Shown here one piece after another: positions 1 to 6,729 of a stretch of 8,214 nt of DNA (its first letter is position 1; each line of letters opens with the position of its first letter). The stretch is from Bacteroidia bacterium (GTDB lineage Bacteria > Bacteroidota > Bacteroidia > Bacteroidales > UBA12481). The position numbers and the translations under genes are program-made. The stretch lies in contig JAPLDV010000704.1 in assembly GCA_026391235.1 (NCBI GenBank), forward strand, positions 1 to 8,214. Direction: 5' to 3'. The notes beneath the pieces were generated by a model. It had not been told where the DNA came from. It saw nothing but the letters and a program-made list of their open reading frames with translations, and did no database searches.

Positions 1-1613
1 GACGAACTATTGACGGGTTTGCCGATTATAAGCACACCTTCTCTGTTGACCATAATTTTGGCATTATCGCAGGTTTCAGTAACCAGATCTCCACAAGCAG
101 GTCAACATCAGCCGATGCTTCCGTAAACGACAGGGGGGCCAACTCGACAAAACCGCTTCCACGGTTCAATGATTATTTACGTCCCAATATCTTCGGAGCA
201 AATGATGTGACGGGTGGTGGTGGATTTTATGAAGAAGCGTTTTCTTCTTTGTTTACCAGGGTTAATTATGATTATAAAGATAAATACCTGTTTATGGCAT
301 CTATCCGGCGTGATGGATCTTCAAAATTTGCCCCGGGCAATCGTTATGGTATTTTCCCGGCAGTATCCGCAGCTTGGCGCGTTACCGAGGAGTCGTTTAT
401 GAAAAATCAGCGCCTGTTTGATGATTTAAAACTCAGGTTAAGTTATGGCGTTTCGGGTAACGACCAGATAGGAAATTACTCCTGGCAAGGGACTGCTAAT
501 TTTGGAGGTTCTCAGTATATTTATGGTCCGGCAGGAAACTCTGCAGGTTCTGTAATTACAGCATATCCGTTATCTATTGAAAATCCGAATCTTAAATGGG
601 AGACCAACGAGCAATACAATGCGGGAATTGACTTTAGCATTCTTAAAAACAGGATTCAATTGACGGTTGATGCTTATATCAGAAATACCAAAGATATGTT
701 ACTCTACCGGCCATTGCCTGCCGAAAATGGAATATCCCTTTTTATTATGGACAATATTGGAGATGTGACCAACAAGGGTCTTGAACTTTTTTTGACCACA
801 ACCAATATAAAGAGTGGCGATTTTACCTGGACCACCAACTGGATCCTTAACAAAGTGTGGAACAAAGCTACCAAAATATATTCCGAAACCGGCAAAATGA
901 CACTTGAAAGCGGTGCTTACGATATGGTCTGGATTATTGAGGGAGAAGAGATGTTCCAGATTTATGGATATAAAAATATAGGGGTTTTTAAAACGGCAGA
1001 CGAACTTACAAAGTATCCAAGGCCCCGTGGTTCAAAAATAGGTGATCCAATTTATGAAGATGTTAATAAAGATGGCGAATTAAATTCCGACGATTATCAG
1101 AAAATAGGCAAAGCCTTACCAAATTTTACCTTCGGATGGTCAAATACTTTTAGTTTCAAAAATCTGGATTTCAGCTTTGTGCTTGATGGAAGTCAGGGAG
1201 CTTCAAAATATCTACCGGCATTCAGGAATCAAAACTGGGTTTCGCCTATAGAAGGTAACTTGTGCAAATATATTTATGACAGAGCAGGAACAGTTTATGG
1301 AGCGCCTAACCTGGACTATACAGGAAACAGGCTCGAGAGATGTTCTTATGACGTATTTGATGCTTCTTATGTTAGGATTAAAAACCTGACCATAGGTTAT
1401 ACTATGCCGGAACGTATTTGCAAATTTTTATCTGTTAGCGGAATTAGGCTGGCGGTGAGTGCTGAGAATCTCTACACCTTTACCAGTTACCCGTGGTACA
1501 GCCCACAGGCTAACTTCTATGGCGGTGCAGCTGGCAGCGCCCAGTTTGGCGTAGATTACGGGTCATATCCACTGGCAAGATCTTTTTCCTTTGGCCTCAA
1601 CCTGACTTTTTAA
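1..1613 (+). CDS. SusC-like TonB-dependent outer-membrane transporter, C-terminal part (5' truncated)
   Basis: This is the C-terminal ~536 codons of a SusC/RagA-family TonB-dependent transporter, the outer-membrane barrel that imports glycan fragments captured by its SusD partner. The frame is open from base 3 to the TAA at 1611, so the gene begins upstream of the window. The GTG at 207 is internal and not a start. What is seen is barrel sequence: repeated amphipathic strands rich in Tyr, Trp and Asn, the family segment GDPIYEDVNKDG (about 1044-1076) followed by a P-N-F-T-F-G-W strand, and a terminal strand ending N-L-T-F with the C-terminal Phe typical of outer-membrane barrels. SusC proteins are usually about 1000 residues, so the signal peptide, carboxypeptidase-like domain, TonB box and plug are missing here only because of the window edge. 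It lies 24 nt before a susD-like gene and is surely co-transcribed with it. The substrate cannot be told from this half. Confidence in the family is very high. Confidence 0.96.
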   Translation, partial: RTIDGFADYKHTFSVDHNFGIIAGFSNQISTSRSTSADASVNDRGANSTKPLPRFNDYLRPNIFGANDVTGGGGFYEEAFSSLFTRVNYDYKDKYLFMASIRRDGSSKFAPGNRYGIFPAVSAAWRVTEESFMKNQRLFDDLKLRLSYGVSGNDQIGNYSWQGTANFGGSQYIYGPAGNSAGSVITAYPLSIENPNLKWETNEQYNAGIDFSILKNRIQLTVDAYIRNTKDMLLYRPLPAENGISLFIMDNIGDVTNKGLELFLTTTNIKSGDFTWTTNWILNKVWNKATKIYSETGKMTLESGAYDMVWIIEGEEMFQIYGYKNIGVFKTADELTKYPRPRGSKIGDPIYEDVNKDGELNSDDYQKIGKALPNFTFGWSNTFSFKNLDFSFVLDGSQGASKYLPAFRNQNWVSPIEGNLCKYIYDRAGTVYGAPNLDYTGNRLERCSYDVFDASYVRIKNLTIGYTMPERICKFLSVSGIRLAVSAENLYTFTSYPWYSPQANFYGGAAGSAQFGVDYGSYPLARSFSFGLNLTF

Positions 1614-1637
1614 TCATTAACTTATTATTAGAAAATT

Positions 1638-3110
1638 ATGAAAAATTTAATTAATAAAACAATCATATTTGGTCTGATGTTAGTGCTGGCCACGGGTTGC
1701 GAAAAGGATTTCCTTAACAGAAGTGATCCCGGAGTTTTAACTTTCGATAAACTCTATCAAACCAAAGAAGATTTTACTGCAGCTTTAGCCGGATGTTATC
1801 AGTCAATAATGGGTCCGGCCACGACTAATGTTTATCTTGGCGATATCACAGGTGACAATATTTACATTTGTGCATTTCAACCATCAGGAGCTATGCCTGA
1901 TATCGACAAGCTTGTGGTAAGTGCACTCAATGAGGATCTGGATACTTACTGGTCGAATAACTACACCACTATTCAGCGGGTAAATCTGTTGCTTGATAAA
2001 CTTGCGGCTTCTACTGTCGCGGAAAATGACAAAAAATTATTCGCTGCAGAAGCCAAATTTCTCAGGGCATATTCCTACTTTAATCTGGCACGCGTTTTTG
2101 GCGGGGTCCCGATATACGATAAAGTAATCGAGCTTCAAGCGATATATGATGTTCCAAGATCACCCGTTGAGGATGTTTATAATCTGATTATCAGTGACCT
2201 GACTGAAGCCAAGAACATCGACTCGTATCGCACCACTGCCGCAGATTTGGCAATGGCCGGAGGGAAAGCATCCACTGTGGCAGCAAAAACTTTGCTGGGG
2301 AAAGTATATTTATGGAAGAAAGACTTTGGCAATGCCGAGACAACGCTCGAGGATGTGGTTAAAAACAGTGGAAAGCAACTGGTTGATCTGTCTGTTTTAT
2401 ATGATCCCGATCAACCTTTTAACCAGGAGATTATCTTCAGTATCAATTACGACAGGGTCAGTAATTTTGGCAGCCCATTCGTTGAAGCCGCAATTCCCTA
2501 TAATTCGCCTGTCGGGATCTATCCAAATGTAACACAATCAGGTGGTGCCGGAGCTTTTATGATTGAACCTTTTGCCGTTCAAAAATTTTCTCCAACTGAC
2601 AAGAGGGCTACAGAACTGATTGATACATTGGCGTTTTCAAATCTTGGTATATTTGATACCAATATTTTTTCCCGCAAATATCTGGATACCCTCACCACAT
2701 TTAATTATTGGTCAGGGGCGAATACCATCATTCTTCGCTATGCGGATGCTTTACTGATGTATGCCGAGGCGCTCAATGAAAACGGAAAGACGGGCCAGGC
2801 TTATCCATACATCAACCAGGTGAGGAACCGCGCAGGAATAGGAGATTTACCGGGAGGCTACTCGAAAGCACAGATGTTTCAGGCTTTGGCAGATGAAAGA
2901 TCAAAGGAATTCCTGATGGAAGGGGATCGTTGGTTTGATCTCGTATACAGGGGATTAAGTTTCCTGAAGCAGGAAATGGAAAATTACTTTCCTAATGCTT
3001 ATTTGTCTCAGAATAGGATACTCACGGTGAAAGATAATTGCCTGCTGTTCCCTATTCCGGATAAACAGAGACAGATAAAACCAATTTTAACACAGAATCC
3101 TGGTTATTAA
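1638..3110 (+). CDS. SusD/RagB-family glycan-binding outer-membrane lipoprotein
   Basis: Complete 490-residue SusD homologue, the lipoprotein lid that binds glycan at the cell surface and feeds it to SusC. A basic start, a hydrophobic stretch and an ATGC lipobox place the lipidated Cys at residue 21. The following E-K-D supplies acidic residues at +2 and +4, in line with the Bacteroidota surface lipoprotein export signal. Family landmarks occur in order: the N-terminal FLNRSDP and FTAALAGCYQSI helix (about 25-57), AEAKFLRAYSYFNLARVFGG (137-156), the TPR-like ILRYADALLMYAEALNENG (365-383), DERSKEFLMEGDRWFDL (419-435), and the ending FPIP...QNPGY (to 490). Length and both termini are normal and nothing is broken. 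The start is 24 nt after the susC stop, with only AT-rich sequence before it, as is usual in this phylum. A strong hairpin follows at once, suggesting that the susCD transcript ends or is attenuated there. The ligand is not predictable from sequence alone. Confidence 0.97.
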   Translation: MKNLINKTIIFGLMLVLATGCEKDFLNRSDPGVLTFDKLYQTKEDFTAALAGCYQSIMGPATTNVYLGDITGDNIYICAFQPSGAMPDIDKLVVSALNEDLDTYWSNNYTTIQRVNLLLDKLAASTVAENDKKLFAAEAKFLRAYSYFNLARVFGGVPIYDKVIELQAIYDVPRSPVEDVYNLIISDLTEAKNIDSYRTTAADLAMAGGKASTVAAKTLLGKVYLWKKDFGNAETTLEDVVKNSGKQLVDLSVLYDPDQPFNQEIIFSINYDRVSNFGSPFVEAAIPYNSPVGIYPNVTQSGGAGAFMIEPFAVQKFSPTDKRATELIDTLAFSNLGIFDTNIFSRKYLDTLTTFNYWSGANTIILRYADALLMYAEALNENGKTGQAYPYINQVRNRAGIGDLPGGYSKAQMFQALADERSKEFLMEGDRWFDLVYRGLSFLKQEMENYFPNAYLSQNRILTVKDNCLLFPIPDKQRQIKPILTQNPGY

Positions 3111-3124
3111 TTAGCCGCAAATCA

Positions 3125-3165
3125 AAGAACATGTTAAACTTCTAATCGAAGTTTAACATGTTCTT
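3125..3165 (+). terminator. Perfect 18-bp stem-loop after susD, probable intrinsic terminator or attenuator
   Basis: The arms 3125-3142 (AAGAACATGTTAAACTTC) and 3148-3165 are exact reverse complements around a 5-nt TAATC loop. The stem begins 15 nt after the susD stop. The right arm ends in TTCTT and is followed by ATTTCTCC, a modest pyrimidine tract rather than a clean run of T. The left flank is A-rich (CAAATCAA), so the structure could work on either strand. The stem is long but AT-rich, unlike a classic GC-rich terminator. It may also stabilise the 3' end of the susCD mRNA and so set different levels for susCD and the genes beyond. The palindrome itself is seen directly; its role is inferred. 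Confidence 0.75.
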
Positions 3166-3173
3166 ATTTCTCC

Positions 3174-3203
3174 AGGATGTTTAGAAGGCCTTTTAAACTT
3201 CCT
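3174..3203. repeat. 30-nt imperfect palindrome, possible operator or second hairpin
   Basis: The sequence is dyad-symmetric about 3188/3189, with 13 of 15 base pairs matching and mismatches at 3178/3199 (T-T) and 3184/3193 (G-T, a wobble pair in RNA). Its core is AAGGCCTT (3185-3192) flanked by GTTTA and TAAAC. It has no loop, which fits a binding site for a dimeric regulator better than a terminator. It also shares TTAAACTTC (3193-3201) with the left arm of the neighbouring hairpin (3134-3142). It lies over 230 nt before the next start codon, far for a promoter-proximal operator, unless a leader begins near it. Function unknown. Confidence 0.45.
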
Positions 3204-3425
3204 TTCGTACCATCATTATGGCATCAAGTTTTATTGCCCGGTAATTTTATTTGATGAAGTCTATTACTTTTCAATTTCCCTTTAACAAGCTTTTCATTAT
3301 TAATCTTTTATTTAGTGAGGGTCATTCAAGTGCCGGTAGGGATTCAATTGTTCATGCATATAAATTTATTAACTTACTTATGATTAGATTTTTAACTCTC
3401 ATGGAACCCTATGTGATAAGAAATT

Positions 3426-3433
3426 AAAGGCGG
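3426..3433 (+). promoter_or_regulatory. Shine-Dalgarno-like site for the 731-aa lipoprotein gene
   Basis: AAAGGCGG lies just upstream of the ATG at 3437, with 6 nt between the AAAGG core and the start. The other complete genes of the window have only AT-rich sequence before their starts, so this one stands out. It supports 3437 as the start over the in-frame ATG at 3458. Confidence 0.5.
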
Positions 3434-3436
3434 AAC

Positions 3437-5632
3437 ATGAAATTAAACCTTATAAAAATGGACGCATTATTAAGAATCAAGATTATTTTATTAACATTTC
3501 CATTATTGTTTTTAAGTTGCTCACAGCTACAAAACAAAGGAGAAAGTGATAAGTTGCCACTCAAAACCGGTAATGAATGCCTGGACATTTTCCTGGCTGA
3601 CGGCGACAGTATGATTATCAGGCCTCAACACCTGGGAATCGTGAACGGAATGGCATCGGTGGGAATCAGCCATGATTATGTGGGTGTTATAGACGGGTTA
3701 TGGGCACCACCGTATGTAAGCTCAAATTTCTTCATTGAACCCCGCATCTTTGGGGAAAGAATAAAAACTGAACACTACACCTGGCTTCCCTTCCAGGCAA
3801 AACGAGCAGGAAGGTTAAAGGGTATCGCTGTCACATCAACCACTACCCTGATTTACGGGATGCGTGCGGGGATACTTACCTTAAACCTTAAAAACACCAC
3901 AAGTGAAAAAAAAGAAATACCCGTTCAGTTTATTGCAAATGATCCTTCTACTTATAATAGCACATTGGACTATGTAAAGGAATGGGAGTTTTCTGCTCCA
4001 AAAAGCCAGAGTCCGGCAACGGATATTATTGACAATAAAGGCATTAACAGAGTCCAGGGAGAATATGCCGTCGCAATTGGAGGTGACCTTGCAGGGCTTT
4101 GGTGGGAAGAACTCACCAGACGTTTTCATGGAACGATAACACTCGGGCCGGGCCAGGAAAAAACTACAACTTTGGTTTTTTCTATTGGAATGACCGGGAA
4201 TGCAATCAATGAAAGGGATGCTATCCTGGCAAATCCCGCCGAACACATAAAAAAAGCAACGGCTAATTATATTTCGCGGGTGGAAAACATTTTTTTCAGA
4301 TTGCCCAGATTTTATTCCGACAACAAAGATCTGGAGCAGCTGTATAACCGCTCCCTAAGTATTTTTATAACAAATAAAGCAGAAGTTCCTGATTTTGTTG
4401 TGAATCCGCACTATGGAACCGGAGCCGTGAAGGGGGGATGCACTTGTAATTACCTATGGAACTTTGGACAAATAAGAGAAATACTGCCATTGTTGGACCC
4501 TGAAGCTGACAGAGCACATATACTTCAATATCTGCGGACAAATTGTGTGGACAAATATTTTGCTTTTTACCCGATGACCGGGGAACCCTTTGGTGCATGG
4601 TATCTGGTGAACCATGAAAAAATAACCGGACTCACCTATGACTATGTCAAACTCACTGGCGATGCTGATTTTCTGAATGTCAAAGTAAAGGAGGGGAAGT
4701 CTGTTCTGGACCTGATGATCGATTGTGCTTTGTTCGGCGATGATCTTACCAAACCGGTGGCACTTATTAATTATGCAAAATATGGATCGGTAAACAGCCA
4801 TCTTGAACTCCGGCGAACCGGTCTGGGATTCGAATACAGCCATGTTATGCCCGATGCGAATGGCAGAAGGTACAGAACTTTTTTTAAGGTTTCGGAATTA
4901 TGCAAGCTGGCCGGTAAACCACAGCCATTTATGATGGAACGGGCAGAACAACTTAAGAGTATACTCAAGAAAGAACTTTGGGATCCTGATGTTAAATGGT
5001 TCAGTTTTATTAACAGTAAAGGCCAGAAGGATGTCAGGTGGACCATCCAGATGTATAAACTGTTTGAGGGCAACGTTTTGGATGAGGAAGAAAAGCAGGG
5101 CTTGTTAAGCCACCTGAATGAAGAAGAGTTTTTCTCACCTTACGGTTTGCACAGCTTGTCGAAAAAGGATCCCGGATATGACCAGGTTGATGTAGATAAC
5201 GGTGGTGGTGGAATATGTACTTCCTTTCCCCCGCTGATTGCTGAATTTCTCTATAAAGGTGGAAATACGGAAGCTGCCGATGAGATAATGAAAAGACTTT
5301 TGTGGTGGGGGCGACGCATGCCCTATTTAGGCGACTCACAGGTTGCTAATGAGATTGACTACCGCCAGGATACTCCTTTGCAATCAGACATCGATACGGG
5401 ATGCCTGGCACAATGTATATTGTTTGGAATGTTTGGTATTAATGCCGGCTTTGATGGTTCCATAACTATCAATCCCGCTAACACAAAGCTGGCCAATAAG
5501 CTTGAAGTCAGGGGATTGAAAATCCGCGGTAAGACCCTTGATATTTCTGTTACAGGAGATAGATACGAGGTCGTTTCAGGAGATAAAACCTTCAGGAATA
5601 ATATAGGTGCTGCTACTGTGATTGAGGACTAG
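3437..5632 (+). CDS. Putative lipoprotein with six-hairpin (alpha/alpha)6-barrel glycosidase-like domain, family unassigned
   Basis: 731 residues, probably a glycoside-processing enzyme at the outer membrane or in the periplasm. A basic N-terminus, hydrophobic core and F-L-S-C lipobox put the lipid-anchor Cys at residue 28. No acidic residues follow it directly, so a periplasm-facing anchor is more likely. Residues about 45-275 look like a beta-sandwich domain. About 295-660 look all-helical: YLWNFGQIREILPLLDPEA (339-357) recalls the W-D/N helix of GH63-like and related six-hairpin enzymes, followed by GEPFGAWYLVNHE (E383), a Gly-rich D-N-G-G-G-G segment (587-592), and NEIDYRQDTPLQSDIDTG (638-655). 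The tail (about 665-731, GSITINPA... LKIRGKTLDISVTG) resembles the small C-terminal beta domain seen after GH65/GH78-type barrels. E383, E639, D641, D651 and D653 are candidate acidic active-site residues, not proven. I cannot assign a CAZy family or substrate. It leads a likely operon with the DUF6807 and oxidoreductase genes, the first gap being 42 nt. The fold call is inference; the lipoprotein call is firmer. Confidence 0.68.
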   Translation: MKLNLIKMDALLRIKIILLTFPLLFLSCSQLQNKGESDKLPLKTGNECLDIFLADGDSMIIRPQHLGIVNGMASVGISHDYVGVIDGLWAPPYVSSNFFIEPRIFGERIKTEHYTWLPFQAKRAGRLKGIAVTSTTTLIYGMRAGILTLNLKNTTSEKKEIPVQFIANDPSTYNSTLDYVKEWEFSAPKSQSPATDIIDNKGINRVQGEYAVAIGGDLAGLWWEELTRRFHGTITLGPGQEKTTTLVFSIGMTGNAINERDAILANPAEHIKKATANYISRVENIFFRLPRFYSDNKDLEQLYNRSLSIFITNKAEVPDFVVNPHYGTGAVKGGCTCNYLWNFGQIREILPLLDPEADRAHILQYLRTNCVDKYFAFYPMTGEPFGAWYLVNHEKITGLTYDYVKLTGDADFLNVKVKEGKSVLDLMIDCALFGDDLTKPVALINYAKYGSVNSHLELRRTGLGFEYSHVMPDANGRRYRTFFKVSELCKLAGKPQPFMMERAEQLKSILKKELWDPDVKWFSFINSKGQKDVRWTIQMYKLFEGNVLDEEEKQGLLSHLNEEEFFSPYGLHSLSKKDPGYDQVDVDNGGGGICTSFPPLIAEFLYKGGNTEAADEIMKRLLWWGRRMPYLGDSQVANEIDYRQDTPLQSDIDTGCLAQCILFGMFGINAGFDGSITINPANTKLANKLEVRGLKIRGKTLDISVTGDRYEVVSGDKTFRNNIGAATVIED

Positions 5633-5674
5633 ATAAATAAAGCCGGATCATGAAATAACAATAAAAAATACCTG

Positions 5675-6694
5675 ATGAAGAAAGTTTTGTATGCCACAAT
5701 CACTCTGATATTAAGCATTTCATGTTTGGATCGATCAAAACAGGAAAAGGTCTCATTTAGAAATGTTGCTGATGGGCAAAAAGTGGAGATATTTGTTGGA
5801 GAAAAACTGTTTACTTGTTACATTTATCCAGGCAATCTTGAAAAGCAGTCACTCTATCCGATAATCAGTGCATCGGGTAAGATCATTACAAGAGGATACC
5901 CGCTCAATCCGCGTCCTTTTGAAAGAGCAGATGCTCCTCATCAGCTGGGTCTGTGGTTTAACTATGGCAACGTTAATGGTCTTGATTTTTGGAATAACTC
6001 ATACCTGGTTCCTGCTGATCAGAAGTCCCGATATGGATCAATTAAATTTCGGGAAATTTTAGGTCAAAACTCCAAAAGTGGAGAATTAAAGGTGAGTTCT
6101 GACTGGGTTGATGTTAATGGGAATATATTAATAAATGAAGAAACAAGCTACGTTTTTAGTGGCAGTTCAAATATGAGATCGATTGTTCGTACTACACTGC
6201 TGAGGGCAGTTCAAACCGTCACATTTAACGAATCTAAAGAAGGTATGCTGGCTATTCGTATGGATAGGGTTTTTGAAGAACCATATAAAAAACCATCAAA
6301 GCTTATTGATGCTAACGGAGTTGCATCTGAAGCGTTAACGATCAATAATGATGGACTTAATGGTGTTTATCACAATGCTAACGGCGCGGTGGGCACTGAT
6401 GTTTGGGGTAAGAGAAGTTCGTGGGTGTCGCTGCGGGCGACAAAGGATAACGAGATTATTAGCATTACCATTTTCGATAACAAACAAAATCTAAACTATC
6501 CTGGATGGTGGCATGCAAGAGGGTATGGACTTTTTGCTATCAATAACCTTGGCGGTCGCGAATTTGATAAGAAAACAAGTGAAGTAAAAATAGTGCTGAT
6601 GCCAGGTCAAATGTTGACTTTTAAGCACAAAGTTGTTATTGCCGGGGATTTAAGTGATAAGGCAATAAATAGAATAGCCAGTAACTTTAAGTAG
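5675..6694 (+). CDS. DUF6807 ('PmoA-like') family lipoprotein
   Basis: 339-residue secreted protein of the DUF6807 family, which databases have often labelled 'methane oxygenase PmoA'. That label is misleading here: the protein has no run of membrane helices and is unrelated in context to particulate methane monooxygenase. The N-terminus (MKKVLYATITLILSISC) is a lipoprotein-type signal with Cys17, although Ser at -3 makes the lipobox imperfect. The family signature is clear at residues 86-106: D-A-P-H-Q-L-G-L-W-F followed by N-Y-G-N-V-N-G-L-D-F-W. Many relatives, from memory, have a His-rich H-P-H-H-R version of the first part; here only H89 remains. The C-terminal P-G-Q-M-L-T-F-K-H-K-V-V strand also fits the family. 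It starts 42 nt after the upstream stop and ends 35 nt before the Gfo/Idh/MocA gene. In Planctomycetes and Bacteroidota such proteins are often encoded beside oxidoreductases and sugar-processing genes. The biochemical role is not established; a carbohydrate-related role is inferred from context. Confidence 0.82.
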   Translation: MKKVLYATITLILSISCLDRSKQEKVSFRNVADGQKVEIFVGEKLFTCYIYPGNLEKQSLYPIISASGKIITRGYPLNPRPFERADAPHQLGLWFNYGNVNGLDFWNNSYLVPADQKSRYGSIKFREILGQNSKSGELKVSSDWVDVNGNILINEETSYVFSGSSNMRSIVRTTLLRAVQTVTFNESKEGMLAIRMDRVFEEPYKKPSKLIDANGVASEALTINNDGLNGVYHNANGAVGTDVWGKRSSWVSLRATKDNEIISITIFDNKQNLNYPGWWHARGYGLFAINNLGGREFDKKTSEVKIVLMPGQMLTFKHKVVIAGDLSDKAINRIASNFK

Positions 6695-6729
6695 GCATGA
6701 TAATTACAACATTATTAAAATTTTAAACA

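Larger units (their letters stand above)
3111..3436. other. 326-nt AT-rich intergenic region between susD and the downstream enzyme genes
   Basis: I see no convincing gene on either strand. The left end holds the perfect hairpin at 3125-3165 and the imperfect palindrome at 3174-3203, described separately. The rest is AT-rich. Near matches to the Bacteroidota -7 element TAnnTTTG occur at 3361-3368 (TAAATTTA) and 3385-3392 (TAGATTTT), each 7 of 8, but neither has a TTTG -33 element at the right spacing, so no promoter is called. The second would put a transcription start close to 3400 and give a short leader for the gene at 3437. The size of the gap and the hairpin suggest that the genes from 3437 onward form a second transcription unit, or are read at a lower level than susCD. 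Confidence 0.6.

Noticed and set aside
207..1613. Treating the GTG at 207 as the start of a 468-aa gene
   Set aside because: The same frame is open back to base 3 with SusC-like sequence, so this is an internal codon of a truncated gene.
3245..3272. Bacteroidota promoter with TTTG at 3250-3253 and TACTTTTC at 3265-3272
   Set aside because: The boxes are only 11 nt apart, whereas the -33/-7 elements need about 19-20 nt, so this is likely a chance match in AT-rich sequence.
3380..3427. 15-codon frame (M-I-R-F-L-T-L-M-E-P...) ending 9 nt before the gene at 3437, a possible leader peptide
   Set aside because: Too short to distinguish from chance in AT-rich DNA, and it has no ribosome site or attenuator structure around it.
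3881..5339. Overlapping minus-strand frames of 77-129 aa opposite the 731-aa lipoprotein gene
   Set aside because: They lie opposite a well-supported coding frame, show no recognisable domain or signal peptide, and have the low-information composition of antisense shadows.
5675..6694. Particulate methane monooxygenase subunit A
   Set aside because: The 'PmoA' label of this family is historical. The protein is soluble with one N-terminal signal, has no membrane-spanning core, and sits in a glycan locus.
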